Shown: piece after piece, positions 33,260 to 41,551 of the stretch | Position numbering within the stretch: position 1 is the first letter of the stretch | How the letters are laid out: each line of letters begins with the position of its first letter | Assembly (NCBI RefSeq): GCF_030296015.1 | Contig: NZ_AP027368.1 | Location: 1,922,001 to 1,986,000 of the forward strand | Direction of reading: 5' to 3' | DNA from: Ferrimonas sp. YFM | Lineage (GTDB): Bacteria > Pseudomonadota > Gammaproteobacteria > Enterobacterales > Shewanellaceae | DNA: 64,000 nucleotides | Made by a program: the position numbers and the translations under genes | The notes under the pieces: model-generated | What the model was told of the DNA's origin: nothing | Databases searched by the model: none | The model's input: only the letters and a program-made list of their open reading frames with translations

Positions 33260-34516
33260 CTAGCGTGCCACCATCATGCCGCGGATAAAGGCTTCCAGCT
33301 CGCCATAGGAGCTGAAGTAGCCGGGCACCGGATAGGGGCTGCGGTAGGCTTCGTCGATGACATTGCGGGTGATCTGCTCGATGTCTTCCTCTTTGACCAT
33401 GCTCAGCAGCGGCTGAATCTCCAATTGACCGCAGAGGTTGTGCACCGCGTCCACCAGGGCCAGGGCAAGGTCGGCATCGGTATCGCCCTTCAAGCCGAGG
33501 TGGCGCGCCATTTCGGCCATGCGGGTTTCCGCGAAGGGCAGGTAGAAGGCCAGCACATGGGGCAGCACCATGGCATTGGCCAGGCCATGAGGCACACCAT
33601 AGAAGGCGCCCAGCTGATGGGCGATGGCGTGTACCCAGCCGACACTGGTGCGGGTAAAGGCGACACCGGCATTGTGGGAGGCGATGGCCATCTGCCGCCT
33701 GGCCTCCTCGTCGTTGGCGCCGTCGTGGAAGGCCCGGGGCAGGTGATCGAAGATCCGCGCCATGCTCTCCAGGTTGAGGGCGTCTGTCTTGGCGGTGGCG
33801 TAGCGGCTCAGGTAGGACTCCATGGCGTGGGTGAGGGCGTCCATGCCGGTGGCAGCGGTGATCCCCGGAGGCAGGCCCATCATCAGAGAGGGGTCCAGTA
33901 CCGCCAGTTCCGGCACCACGGTGAGGCTGATCACCACCTTTTTCTGATGAGTCTGCTCGTCGGTGATCACCGCGGCGGCGGTGGCTTCGGAGCCGGTGCC
34001 CGCGGTGGTGGGAATGGCCATGAAGTAGTGACCTCGTTTGCGCAGCTTCAGCATGCCGGGCACCGAGCGGGGATCGATGTTGTGACGGGCACAGGGGTTG
34101 ATCACCTTGGTGGCGTCGATGGAGGAGCCACCGCCGATGGCGATGACACCATCGAACTCATGATTGCGGCAGTGCTCGATGCCGCGCTCGATGACGGAGA
34201 AGTCCGGGTCCGGGACTATGTCACTGAATACCGAGTAGTCCAACTTGGCCTCATTCATGGCGTCCAGCAACCGCTGGAACACAGGCAAACCCACGAAGGC
34301 GGTGTCGGTGATCACCACAGGGCGCTTGATCCCCTGTTTGGTCAATTCGGCAATCCCCTCGGCCAGGGCCTGACTGCCGCTGAATACCTCCGGGCTGGCA
34401 ATGGGCAAGATCCGGTAGACCGGCTTGGCCAAGGCGGCCCATCCCCTGTACAGGGTCTGACGCAGGGCAAATCCTGGCTCGGGTGAATGGTGATTTGCCT
34501 GAAGCGATTGATTCAT
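33260..34516 (-). CDS. Iron-containing alcohol dehydrogenase
   Basis: 418 residues from the ATG at 34516, which has GGGAGG upstream. Group III (Fe-ADH) signatures are present: DGVIAIGGGSSIDATKVI for NAD binding, FMAIPTTAGTGSEATAAAVI, and the metal ligands in MDALTHAMESYLS and WVHAIAHQLGAFYGVPHGLANAMVLPHVLAF. It oxidises or reduces an unknown alcohol/aldehyde. A 14-bp perfect palindrome lies 57 bp upstream of the start, likely a repressor site. Confidence 0.93.
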   Translation of the reverse strand: MNQSLQANHHSPEPGFALRQTLYRGWAALAKPVYRILPIASPEVFSGSQALAEGIAELTKQGIKRPVVITDTAFVGLPVFQRLLDAMNEAKLDYSVFSDIVPDPDFSVIERGIEHCRNHEFDGVIAIGGGSSIDATKVINPCARHNIDPRSVPGMLKLRKRGHYFMAIPTTAGTGSEATAAAVITDEQTHQKKVVISLTVVPELAVLDPSLMMGLPPGITAATGMDALTHAMESYLSRYATAKTDALNLESMARIFDHLPRAFHDGANDEEARRQMAIASHNAGVAFTRTSVGWVHAIAHQLGAFYGVPHGLANAMVLPHVLAFYLPFAETRMAEMARHLGLKGDTDADLALALVDAVHNLCGQLEIQPLLSMVKEEDIEQITRNVIDEAYRSPYPVPGYFSSYGELEAFIRGMMVAR

Positions 34517-34572
34517 GCTGCCCTCCCTCTCGGCTGCTGCCGGTAACTCCTGCCGGCCCATGAATGTTTGTT

Positions 34573-34586
34573 ACCGACTAGTCGGT
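34573..34586. promoter_or_regulatory. Palindromic operator before the alcohol dehydrogenase
   Basis: ACCGACTAGTCGGT is a perfect 14-bp palindrome, of the kind bound by TetR-family repressors. It is followed by a second partial CGGTTGTCAGAC. No TetR gene is adjacent. Confidence 0.55.
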
Positions 34587-34759
34587 CGGTTGTCAGACTA
34601 GGCGATGGCGCTGTTCCCTGTCAACTGGCGGTCAAAGTTCACACAATTGGACTGTTTATGAGCAAGATAACAGAGGGTGTGCGTCAGGTGTGAAGGATTT
34701 GTGCGCCAGTTGATTTGGCACAAGTGTGGTGGACTGAAGATTCAGGCTAAAACAGGGAA

Positions 34760-34782
34760 GGGGGCCGCCGGCTGCGGCCCCC
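34760..34782 (-). terminator. Terminator-like hairpin after the unknown periplasmic gene
   Basis: GGGGGCCGC (34760-34768) pairs with GCGGCCCCC (34774-34782), loop CGGCT. On the minus strand it is followed by TTCCCTGTTTT, a weak U-tract. Confidence 0.6.
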
Positions 34783-34795
34783 AGAGTCTGGGAGA

Positions 34796-35455
34796 TCAGT
34801 GGTCGTGGTGGTGATGGCCGTGGTTTTTGGCCGGGCCATTGCGAAAGCCCTGGTTGATCATCTTTGACAGCAGAGGGTCCTGCTCATTGTCGCCGATGTC
34901 GGCATAGTCGGTCAGCTGATAGCTGTCCCAGTTGGCCATCCAGTGGCTGACCGCCTCGTCGCCGGTTTGTACCGACACCAGGCTGAGCTGCTGATGGGGC
35001 GCGGCGAGGGTTTCGATGAGGCCTTGGCCTTCAAGCCACACCAGTTCGGTGTCGCCCTTGGCGCGGTAGTCATGGGCCTGGCAGCCTTCCCCCTCCTGCT
35101 TGACCAAAGGCAGTGCTTCCAGGGCGGCTTGGGTGATCAGTTGATACTTGAGTTGCCACAGGCGATCGCCGGAGCGAGCGCTGATCTCGTCGGGCTGATA
35201 TTCAATTCCCCTCTGATACTGTTCAAACAGGCGCTCAAGTTGAAGCAAGCCGTTGCTGGTGCGGGTCCAGCGCTCGGTGATCCCCTTGGCTGGCCAGTGC
35301 AGGGCGACCCGGTTGCCCTGACGAATCAAGGTGAGCTCCTGGGCGGGCTGGGCTGCAGGCTGCAGGCGGTAATGAGCCACCAGGGTATCGCGGTCGCACT
35401 GGGCCAGGGCGGGTCCGGCTGTCAGGGCGAGGGAGAGTAGGGCTGTCTTATACAT
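34796..35455 (-). CDS. Periplasmic protein with His-rich C-terminus, unknown
   Basis: 219 residues with a cleavable signal ([19 protein letters not shown]). The mature part has two cysteines and a beta-rich centre (RVALHWPAKGITERWTRTSNG). It ends NHGHHHHDH, a probable metal-binding tail. It lies 49 bp downstream of the phosphatase pair, separated by a hairpin. A zinc or other metal role in serving the metal-dependent phosphatases is possible but not shown. No family recognised. Confidence 0.7.
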   Translation of the reverse strand: MYKTALLSLALTAGPALAQCDRDTLVAHYRLQPAAQPAQELTLIRQGNRVALHWPAKGITERWTRTSNGLLQLERLFEQYQRGIEYQPDEISARSGDRLWQLKYQLITQAALEALPLVKQEGEGCQAHDYRAKGDTELVWLEGQGLIETLAAPHQQLSLVSVQTGDEAVSHWMANWDSYQLTDYADIGDNEQDPLLSKMINQGFRNGPAKNHGHHHHDH

Positions 35456-35466
35456 GGGTTACTCCA

Positions 35467-35490
35467 AAGGGAGCGCCAAAGCGCTCCCTT
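35467..35490 (-). terminator. Hairpin between phosphatase and downstream gene
   Basis: AAGGGAGCGC (35467-35476) and GCGCTCCCTT (35481-35490) form a 10-bp perfect stem with loop CAAA. The T-run is short, so it may terminate only partly. Confidence 0.6.
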
Positions 35491-35504
35491 GTCTGGTCTA
35501 ACAG

Positions 35505-37160
35505 TTACTTCAGGGCTTGTTCGGCGCGGCCGCTGAGGTCGGCGGCGTGCTCCATCACGTGGAACAGGTAGCTCTGCTCATTGGTGCCGGTCACCAGTTG
35601 GGCGCCGGGGCCGCGGGCGTAGACACCCACATCTTCGGCGGCGTGGGTTTCCGAGCTGCGGGGCACTAGGGCTTCCTGGTGATAACCGGGGGCGGTGGTG
35701 TCCACATCGGTCAGGTCGTGACGACCGGCATTGATGGCCTGATCATAGCTTGCGTCGGCGTTGGTCTCTTCGCCCAGATCCTGGAAGCCGCGGCCGTTGG
35801 TGTAGCCCAGGGTGGTGTAGGGCAGGCCGTCGGAGGCGGTGGCCTGCTCGCCATCCACACCGACTACCTTGCCCAGGATGGGGTTGCCCCGCTTGGGGTA
35901 GCCGGCGATGGTGAACACGTGGCTGTGATCGGCGGTGACCAGGATCAGGGTGTCACTGTCAGAGGTCATCTCGGCCGCTTTGGCCACGGCTTCAGACATC
36001 TCGATGGTGTCGGTCAGGGCGCCGTAGGCGGAGCCGGCGTGGTGGCCGTGATCGATTCGACCCGCTTCAACCACCAGGAAGTAGCCCTTGTCGTTGTTGT
36101 CGAGGATGTCGATCGCCTTGGCGGTCATCTCCGCCAGGGAGGGTTCACCGGCGATGTCGTTACCCCGGTCCGCTTCATACTGCATGTGGGACTCGTTGAA
36201 CAGGCCGAACACCTTGGTGGCGGTGGCGGCATCGATGGCGTCGAAGCCGCTCTTGTCCATCACATAGGTGCCCTGAGGGTACTTGGCCTGCCATTCGCTC
36301 ACCAGGTTGCGGTCGTCGGTGCGATCTCCCTCGACAGAGGAGCGGGCATCGGCGCTGTTGGCGGAGGCATCCTTGGGCAGGAAGTGACGGCGGCCACCGC
36401 CCATGACCACGTCCAGGCCGTCCACATCCAGACCACTGATGCGGCTCTCCAGGTAGTGTTCAAACTTCACCAGCTGATCGGCGATGTCGGGGAAGCCGGC
36501 GTCCACGGCGTCCTGAGGCATGTCGGACACATCTTCCCAGTTACGGTCGGCTGACTTGGCGTAGGTGGCGGCGGGGGTGGCGTGGGTGATGCGGGCGGTG
36601 GATACCACACCGGTGGACATGCCGGCGATCTCCGCCATCTCGACGGCGCTCATCAGCTCATTACCGGCTACGGTGGCGTAGTCGCCGCGGATGATGTCCT
36701 CATCGACGCCAATCACGCCGACGTCGGTTTTCACGCCGCTGATCAGCGCGGTCATGGTGCCGGCGGAATCCGGGGTCTGGGCGTCGACGTTGTAGGTCTT
36801 AACCAAGCCGGAGTAGGGGAAGCTGTCGAAGCTCAGGTTGTTCTCCTCGCCCAGGCCACCTTTCATCTGACCGTCCAGGATGCGGGCGGCGGTGACGGTG
36901 GAGATGCCCATACCATCGCCGACGAACAGGATGACGTTCTTGGCGGCGCCGCGGTGGTTGTCGGCAGTGCGCGCCTTGGCGGCGGCGACGTTGGACTCGC
37001 CGGCCTGGTAGTAGGGGTTGCTGGTATTGGTGGCGATGTCCGCCTTGGCAACGCGGAACGGCTCGGGGGTGACGGTGTCACTGTCGTTGTCGCTGGAGTT
37101 ACAGCCGGCCAGGGCGGCAGTGATGGCCAGGGCCAGCAGGGATTGAGTGGTCAGTTTCAT
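35505..37160 (-). CDS. Alkaline phosphatase, lipoprotein form
   Basis: 551 residues. The signal ends AALAGC with a lipobox cysteine, so it should be anchored to a membrane. PhoA-type motifs: nucleophilic Ser in TPDSAGTMTA, GDGMGISTVTAARI, active-site Arg in STARITHATPA, zinc/magnesium ligands in EAGRIDHGHHAG and TADHSHVF, and the His in SETHAAEDVGVYARGPGA. It cleaves phosphate esters outside the cytoplasm. It is 12 bp downstream of a second, clearly related alkaline phosphatase gene; the pair is one operon. Confidence 0.94.
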   Translation of the reverse strand: MKLTTQSLLALAITAALAGCNSSDNDSDTVTPEPFRVAKADIATNTSNPYYQAGESNVAAAKARTADNHRGAAKNVILFVGDGMGISTVTAARILDGQMKGGLGEENNLSFDSFPYSGLVKTYNVDAQTPDSAGTMTALISGVKTDVGVIGVDEDIIRGDYATVAGNELMSAVEMAEIAGMSTGVVSTARITHATPAATYAKSADRNWEDVSDMPQDAVDAGFPDIADQLVKFEHYLESRISGLDVDGLDVVMGGGRRHFLPKDASANSADARSSVEGDRTDDRNLVSEWQAKYPQGTYVMDKSGFDAIDAATATKVFGLFNESHMQYEADRGNDIAGEPSLAEMTAKAIDILDNNDKGYFLVVEAGRIDHGHHAGSAYGALTDTIEMSEAVAKAAEMTSDSDTLILVTADHSHVFTIAGYPKRGNPILGKVVGVDGEQATASDGLPYTTLGYTNGRGFQDLGEETNADASYDQAINAGRHDLTDVDTTAPGYHQEALVPRSSETHAAEDVGVYARGPGAQLVTGTNEQSYLFHVMEHAADLSGRAEQALK

Positions 37161-37172
37161 TGCATTACTTCC

Positions 37173-38750
37173 TTATTTGGCAACCAGGTTCAGGGCGTCG
37201 TCGATCAGGTGGAACACCTGGCTCTGTTCAATGACTCCTTGAACATACTGAGCACCGGGGCCGGTGGCGTGCAGGCTGATGTCCTCGCCGGCGTGGGTTT
37301 CCGAGCTCTTGGGAATCACCGCTTCCTGGTGGTAACCGGAGGTGGTAGTGTCTACCAGGGTCAGATCGTGGCGCCCGGCGGCGATCTCTTCGCCATAGCT
37401 GGCGTCGCCATCGGTCTCTGTGCCGAGATCCTGGAAGCCCCGGCCATTGGTGTAGCCCAAAGTGGTGTAGGGCAGGCCGTCGGAGGCCATGGCCACCTGG
37501 CCATCGACGCCAACCACCTTGCCGAGGATGGGGTTGCCGCGGCGCGGGTAGCCGGCAATGGTGAACACGTGGCTGTGGTCGGCGGTCACCAGAATCAGGG
37601 TGTCGTCGCCGGCGGCGGCCTGGGCCATCTCGACCGCCTTGGCCAGTTCGATGGTGTCGGTGAGGGCGGTGGAGGCGGAGCCTGCGTGGTGGCCGTGGTC
37701 GATGCGGCCGGATTCCACCACCAGCAGGTAGCCGTCCTCATCCTGTTTCAGGATCTCAATGGCCTTGGTGGTCATCTCGCTCAGGGAGGGCTCGCCGGCA
37801 ATGTCGTTGTGGCGGTCCGCCTCATACTGCATGTGAGACTCGTTAAACAGCCCCAGTACCCGGTGGGTGCTGGCTGGGTCGATGGCGTCGAAGCCAGCCT
37901 GGTCCATCACATAGACGCCGTCGCTGTACTTCTGCTGCCATTCGGCGGTCAGGTCACGGCCATCGGTACGGTCACCCTCAACGGCGGAGCGGGCGTCGCT
38001 GCTGTTGAAGGCTTCCTCTTTGGGCAGGAAATGGCGGCGGCCGCCGCCCATGACCACATCCAGGCCATCGATTTGTGCGTCCGGGAAGCGAGCTTGCAGG
38101 TTCTCCTTAAAGTTCACCAGCTGATCGGCGATGTCTTTACACCCGGCGGCCACCGCCTCTTCAGGCATATCGGAAATATCTTCCCAGTTGCGGTCGGCAG
38201 ATTTGGCGTAGGTGGCGGCCGGGGTGGCGTGGGTGATTCGGGCGGTGGAGATGACCCCGGTGGCCAGGCCTTTGATCTCCGCCAGTTCGATGGCGGTAGT
38301 CAGTTCATTGCCTGACACCGTGCTGCACTGGCCCCGTTCGATGTCCTCATCGACGCTGAGTACGCCGGCATCGGTTTTCACCCCGGCGATCATGGCGGTC
38401 ATGGTGCCGGCGGAGTCCGGAGTCTGGGCATCGGTGTTGTAGGTTTTTACCAGGGCGGAGTAGCCAAACTTCTCGAAGCTCAGGGCGTGCTCTTCACCCA
38501 GCATGCCCTGCTGCTGGCCCTCAAGGATGCGGGCCGCGGTCAGGGTGGAGATCCCCATGCCATCGCCGACAAATAGGATGACGTTCTTCGCTTGGGTGCC
38601 GCTGTCGGCGGTCAGCTTGGTGTGCAGATCCTGTTGGGCCTGCTGGTACCAGGGGTTGCTGATTTGATAGTTGGGCAGGACCTGGGCCCCGGCGGTGTGG
38701 GAGAGCGACAGGGCCACGGCGGTGGCGAGAGAGCTCCATAAAAGTTTCAT
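37173..38750 (-). CDS. Alkaline phosphatase, secreted form
   Basis: 525 residues with a Sec signal (MKLLWSSLATAVALSLSHTAGA) and no lipobox. All PhoA-type motifs are intact: GDGMGISTLTAARI, TPDSAGTMTA, STARITHATPA, ESGRIDHGHHAG, TADHSHVFTIAGYPRRG and ETHAGEDISLHATGPGA. It is closely similar to the next gene along its length, so the two arose by tandem duplication; one became a lipoprotein. It is probably induced by phosphate shortage, although no clear Pho box was found upstream. Confidence 0.94.
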   Translation of the reverse strand: MKLLWSSLATAVALSLSHTAGAQVLPNYQISNPWYQQAQQDLHTKLTADSGTQAKNVILFVGDGMGISTLTAARILEGQQQGMLGEEHALSFEKFGYSALVKTYNTDAQTPDSAGTMTAMIAGVKTDAGVLSVDEDIERGQCSTVSGNELTTAIELAEIKGLATGVISTARITHATPAATYAKSADRNWEDISDMPEEAVAAGCKDIADQLVNFKENLQARFPDAQIDGLDVVMGGGRRHFLPKEEAFNSSDARSAVEGDRTDGRDLTAEWQQKYSDGVYVMDQAGFDAIDPASTHRVLGLFNESHMQYEADRHNDIAGEPSLSEMTTKAIEILKQDEDGYLLVVESGRIDHGHHAGSASTALTDTIELAKAVEMAQAAAGDDTLILVTADHSHVFTIAGYPRRGNPILGKVVGVDGQVAMASDGLPYTTLGYTNGRGFQDLGTETDGDASYGEEIAAGRHDLTLVDTTTSGYHQEAVIPKSSETHAGEDISLHATGPGAQYVQGVIEQSQVFHLIDDALNLVAK

Positions 38751-38850
38751 AACTGCTTCCTGTAGTTGTGATGCTTGGATACGTAAGCGGAAGCAGGTTA
38801 TCTGTGGTTTATGTCGGTGAGGTTAAAGCTCTATGTCACTAATATGAATG

Positions 38851-38877
38851 AAAAAAGACCGCGGTGCGGTCTTTTTT
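38851..38877. terminator. Strong bidirectional terminator (crr operon end)
   Basis: AAAAAAGACCGC (38851-38862) and GCGGTCTTTTTT (38866-38877) make a 12-bp stem with loop GGT and A/T runs on both sides. It ends the ptsH-ptsI-crr transcript. Confidence 0.92.
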
Positions 38878-38896
38878 ATCTAAGGGATGTCGGCTG

Positions 38897-39403
38897 TTAC
38901 AGGAACACTTGCAGGGCTGGGGTCTGGCCGCCAACCGCTTCGCCATCGGCTTTGGAGAGCTCTTTGACGTCCTCCATGTTGGCGATGACCAGGGGAGTCA
39001 GGACGCTCTTGGCGTGCTCTTTGAGGTAGTCCAGGTCAAACTTCAGGATGGGATCGCCGGCTTTGACCTTCTGACCCTCCTGAGCGATCCGCTCAAAGCC
39101 ATTGCCCCTGAGTTCCACTGTGTCGATGCCAAAGTGCACGAACAGCTCCAACCCCAGGTTGGATTCGATACTGAAGGCGTGGTTGGACTCGAAAATCTTG
39201 CCAATGGTGCCGTCAATGGGGGCATAAACGGTGTCGCCGCTGGGGTCGATGGCGATGCCGTCACCGATGATCTTCCGAGAGAACACCACGTCCGGCACCT
39301 TTTCAATCTCCACCACCTCTCCGGAGACCGGAGCCACCACGGTGATTCCGCCGGTGGGGGGAGTATTTTTCATCATACGTTGCATGCGGCTGAAAAATCC
39401 CAT
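38897..39403 (-). CDS. crr: PTS glucose-specific enzyme IIA
   Basis: 168 residues from the ATG at 39403 (GAGG upstream; a GTG at 39409 also in frame). The IIA-Glc fold is clear: VVAPVSGEVVEIEKVPDVVFSRKIIGDGIAI, YAPIDGTIGKIFESNHAF, and the phosphorylated His in ELFVHFGIDTVELRG. It accepts phosphate from HPr and hands it to sugar permeases; in enteric relatives it also regulates adenylate cyclase. It follows ptsI after 58 bp and is last in the operon. Confidence 0.95.
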   Translation of the reverse strand: MGFFSRMQRMMKNTPPTGGITVVAPVSGEVVEIEKVPDVVFSRKIIGDGIAIDPSGDTVYAPIDGTIGKIFESNHAFSIESNLGLELFVHFGIDTVELRGNGFERIAQEGQKVKAGDPILKFDLDYLKEHAKSVLTPLVIANMEDVKELSKADGEAVGGQTPALQVFL

Positions 39404-39461
39404 GCGCACCTCTTTTCCTTTATCCCTGTTATTGTTGATCTTATCTAATTTTTGCTATGAA

Positions 39462-41153
39462 TCACAGCGAGTTAAGTATAGATGTTAATTCCCTTGTGGT
39501 CTGACTTCTCAGCGCCCGTTCCAACACCTTTTGACAGCGGCTGACACTGAGGGCAGACAGCGCGCCCTTGATGGCCGGCCTCTGGGTGGGGACCATGGAG
39601 AGACCGTCAATTCCCAAGGCGACCAGAAGAGGTAACGCCTTAATATCTGAGGCCATTTCTCCACATAGGGTGATTTTCATTCCGTGAGCCTGTGCCCGTG
39701 AGCACACCCAGGCCAGGGCTCGGATCATCGCCGGCGACACCGGGGTATAGAGCTTGGACATGGTGGGGTCGTTGCGATCCGCCGCGTACAGATACTGGGT
39801 CAGATCGTTGGTGCCGATGGAGATAAAGTCCAGTCGGCTGGCCAGGGCGTCAATGTTCATTACCGACGCCGGGGTCTCAATCATCACCCCCAGCTCGGGC
39901 TTTTTCTGTTTCTGTTCTGCCGGCAGGTCGGCGGTGGCCTGGTCATAGAGACCGGCGAGCATCTCCAGCTCCTCCACCTGATTGACCATGGGCACCAGCA
40001 TGCGCACCTGATGACTCTGGCTCAGCCGGGCGATGGCCCGAAGCTGAGGCAGCAGCAGGTGGGGCCGCTCCAGTCCCAGGCGCACTCCGCGATGCCCCAG
40101 TGCCGGGTTGGCTTCCTCCAGGTTCTCCTCCTCCATCACCTTGTCGGCGCCGAAGTCGAACAGGCGGATGGTGACCGGATGGGGGGAGATGGCGTCGGCA
40201 ATGGTGCGGTAGGCCAGGTATTGCTCATCGGCGTTGGGCAGGCTCAGCCTGTCCATAAACAGCAGTTCGGTCCGCAGCAGGCCAATCTCCTGGCAGCCAT
40301 AGCGTTCCACCTGGGGCAGCTCAGCCAGGGTGGCGACGTTGGCGGCGATGGTGATCTCGTGACCGTCTGCGGTCAGGGCCGGAGACTGGGCATCGTGTTC
40401 AATCTGCTGCAGCCGCTCCAGGTAGTTGGCCATCCGGGCGTCGAAGGCTTCGGACTGAACTCTGGAGGGGGTGACGGTGACGGTGGCCTGTTCGCCGTCC
40501 AGCAGGATGTCGGCGCCGTGGGGCAGGGGGGCCAGCTCCTCGGGGGAGAGCACCAGCAGGGGAACCTGCATGCCCCGGGCCAGGATCGCCAGATGATCCT
40601 GATAGGTGGCCTGACTGACCACCAGACCACTGATGTCGGGATAACGCAAAAACTCGGCAGGGGAGAGGTAGTCCACCACCAGAATGTGTTTGGGAGAGAG
40701 GCTCTTCGGCAGAGGGCATCTGTGGCCCAGGGCGTGCTGGGTCAGGCGCTGCTTCAACTGCTGCAGCTCGGCAGCGCGTTTCTGCAGGTTGGGATCTTCT
40801 ATGCCGGAGATCTCATCCACCATGGGGGTGAGCACCCGCTCGAAGGCGCTGGCGGCACTGCAATGGTGCAGGGTGACGTGCTGGTGGAGGTCCCGCTTGA
40901 GCTCTTCATCCTGGAGCATCAGTCTGTCCGCTTCAACCAGCTCACGCTCGGTTTCGGACAGGGCCTGGGTCTGCAGGGCGTTGAGGGCGTCGAGCTCGGC
41001 ACCCAGTGCCTGGTCGATGTGGCTCAGCTCTGCGGGGATCTGCTGGTAGCCGATCTTGGAGTGGTCCACCGGGTTGATGCGGCGGTGGCAGCGATACAGC
41101 GCGCCTCGAACCAGTCCTGCGGAGAGGACCTGGGCGACAAAGGTGTGTGACAC
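39462..41153 (-). CDS. ptsI: PTS enzyme I (PEP-protein phosphotransferase)
   Basis: 563 residues from a GTG at 41153 with GGAGG seven bases upstream. EI transfers phosphate from PEP to HPr. The PEP-binding C-terminal barrel is well conserved (LLRTELLFMD, ELGVMIETPASV, FISIGTNDLTQYLYAADR, TLCGEMASD with the catalytic Cys). The phosphorylated His187 aligns in ATYQDHLAILARG, but the usual GGRTSH motif around it has changed to ATYQDH. Length is near normal (575 in E. coli). It is 23 bp after ptsH and is probably functional but divergent. Confidence 0.9.
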   Translation of the reverse strand: MSHTFVAQVLSAGLVRGALYRCHRRINPVDHSKIGYQQIPAELSHIDQALGAELDALNALQTQALSETERELVEADRLMLQDEELKRDLHQHVTLHHCSAASAFERVLTPMVDEISGIEDPNLQKRAAELQQLKQRLTQHALGHRCPLPKSLSPKHILVVDYLSPAEFLRYPDISGLVVSQATYQDHLAILARGMQVPLLVLSPEELAPLPHGADILLDGEQATVTVTPSRVQSEAFDARMANYLERLQQIEHDAQSPALTADGHEITIAANVATLAELPQVERYGCQEIGLLRTELLFMDRLSLPNADEQYLAYRTIADAISPHPVTIRLFDFGADKVMEEENLEEANPALGHRGVRLGLERPHLLLPQLRAIARLSQSHQVRMLVPMVNQVEELEMLAGLYDQATADLPAEQKQKKPELGVMIETPASVMNIDALASRLDFISIGTNDLTQYLYAADRNDPTMSKLYTPVSPAMIRALAWVCSRAQAHGMKITLCGEMASDIKALPLLVALGIDGLSMVPTQRPAIKGALSALSVSRCQKVLERALRSQTTRELTSILNSL

Positions 41154-41176
41154 TCCGTGTCCTCCCTCTCTATTCT

Positions 41177-41434
41177 CTAGTCCATGTTGGCGATAAATCG
41201 GCATAGGCTGTCGACGGCCTGTTCTGCCTGGTCACCACTGGCGCTGACTTCGATTTCGGTACCGTGGGCCAGACTCAGGGTCTGGAGTCGGTAGAGGCTC
41301 TTGGCACTGGCCTGCTTTCCATTGCAATACACGATGATGTCACAGGGATACTGTTTTGCCTGCTGAACCAGCAGGGCGGCGGGACGGGTGTGAATGCCTT
41401 GTTTGGCGGCAATGGTTACAGACTGACGATACAT
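41177..41434 (-). CDS. ptsH: PTS phosphocarrier protein HPr
   Basis: 85 residues, standard length. The phosphorylated His15 is in GIHTRPAALLV and Ser46 is in ASAKSLYRLQ. HPr carries phosphate from EI to IIA proteins. It is the first gene of ptsH-ptsI-crr. In E. coli it follows cysK directly; here two chemoreceptor genes separate it from cysK, with a weak hairpin at 41513-41534 between the operons. Confidence 0.95.
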   Translation of the reverse strand: MYRQSVTIAAKQGIHTRPAALLVQQAKQYPCDIIVYCNGKQASAKSLYRLQTLSLAHGTEIEVSASGDQAEQAVDSLCRFIANMD

Positions 41435-41512
41435 GATCTGCCTTGAAGCTGGTGAGACGGCCTCAGCATACTGGTCTGGGGGGCAGGAATCAACAAATCC
41501 ACTAGTGAAGTG

Positions 41513-41534
41513 AGAGGGCGCAAGATCGCCCTCT
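41513..41534 (-). terminator. Hairpin after the first chemoreceptor gene
   Basis: AGAGGGCG (41513-41520) and CGCCCTCT (41527-41534), loop CAAGAT, just beyond the stop of the gene at 41552. T-run is poor. Confidence 0.5.
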
Positions 41535-41551
41535 GGTGGATTTCAGACCGG

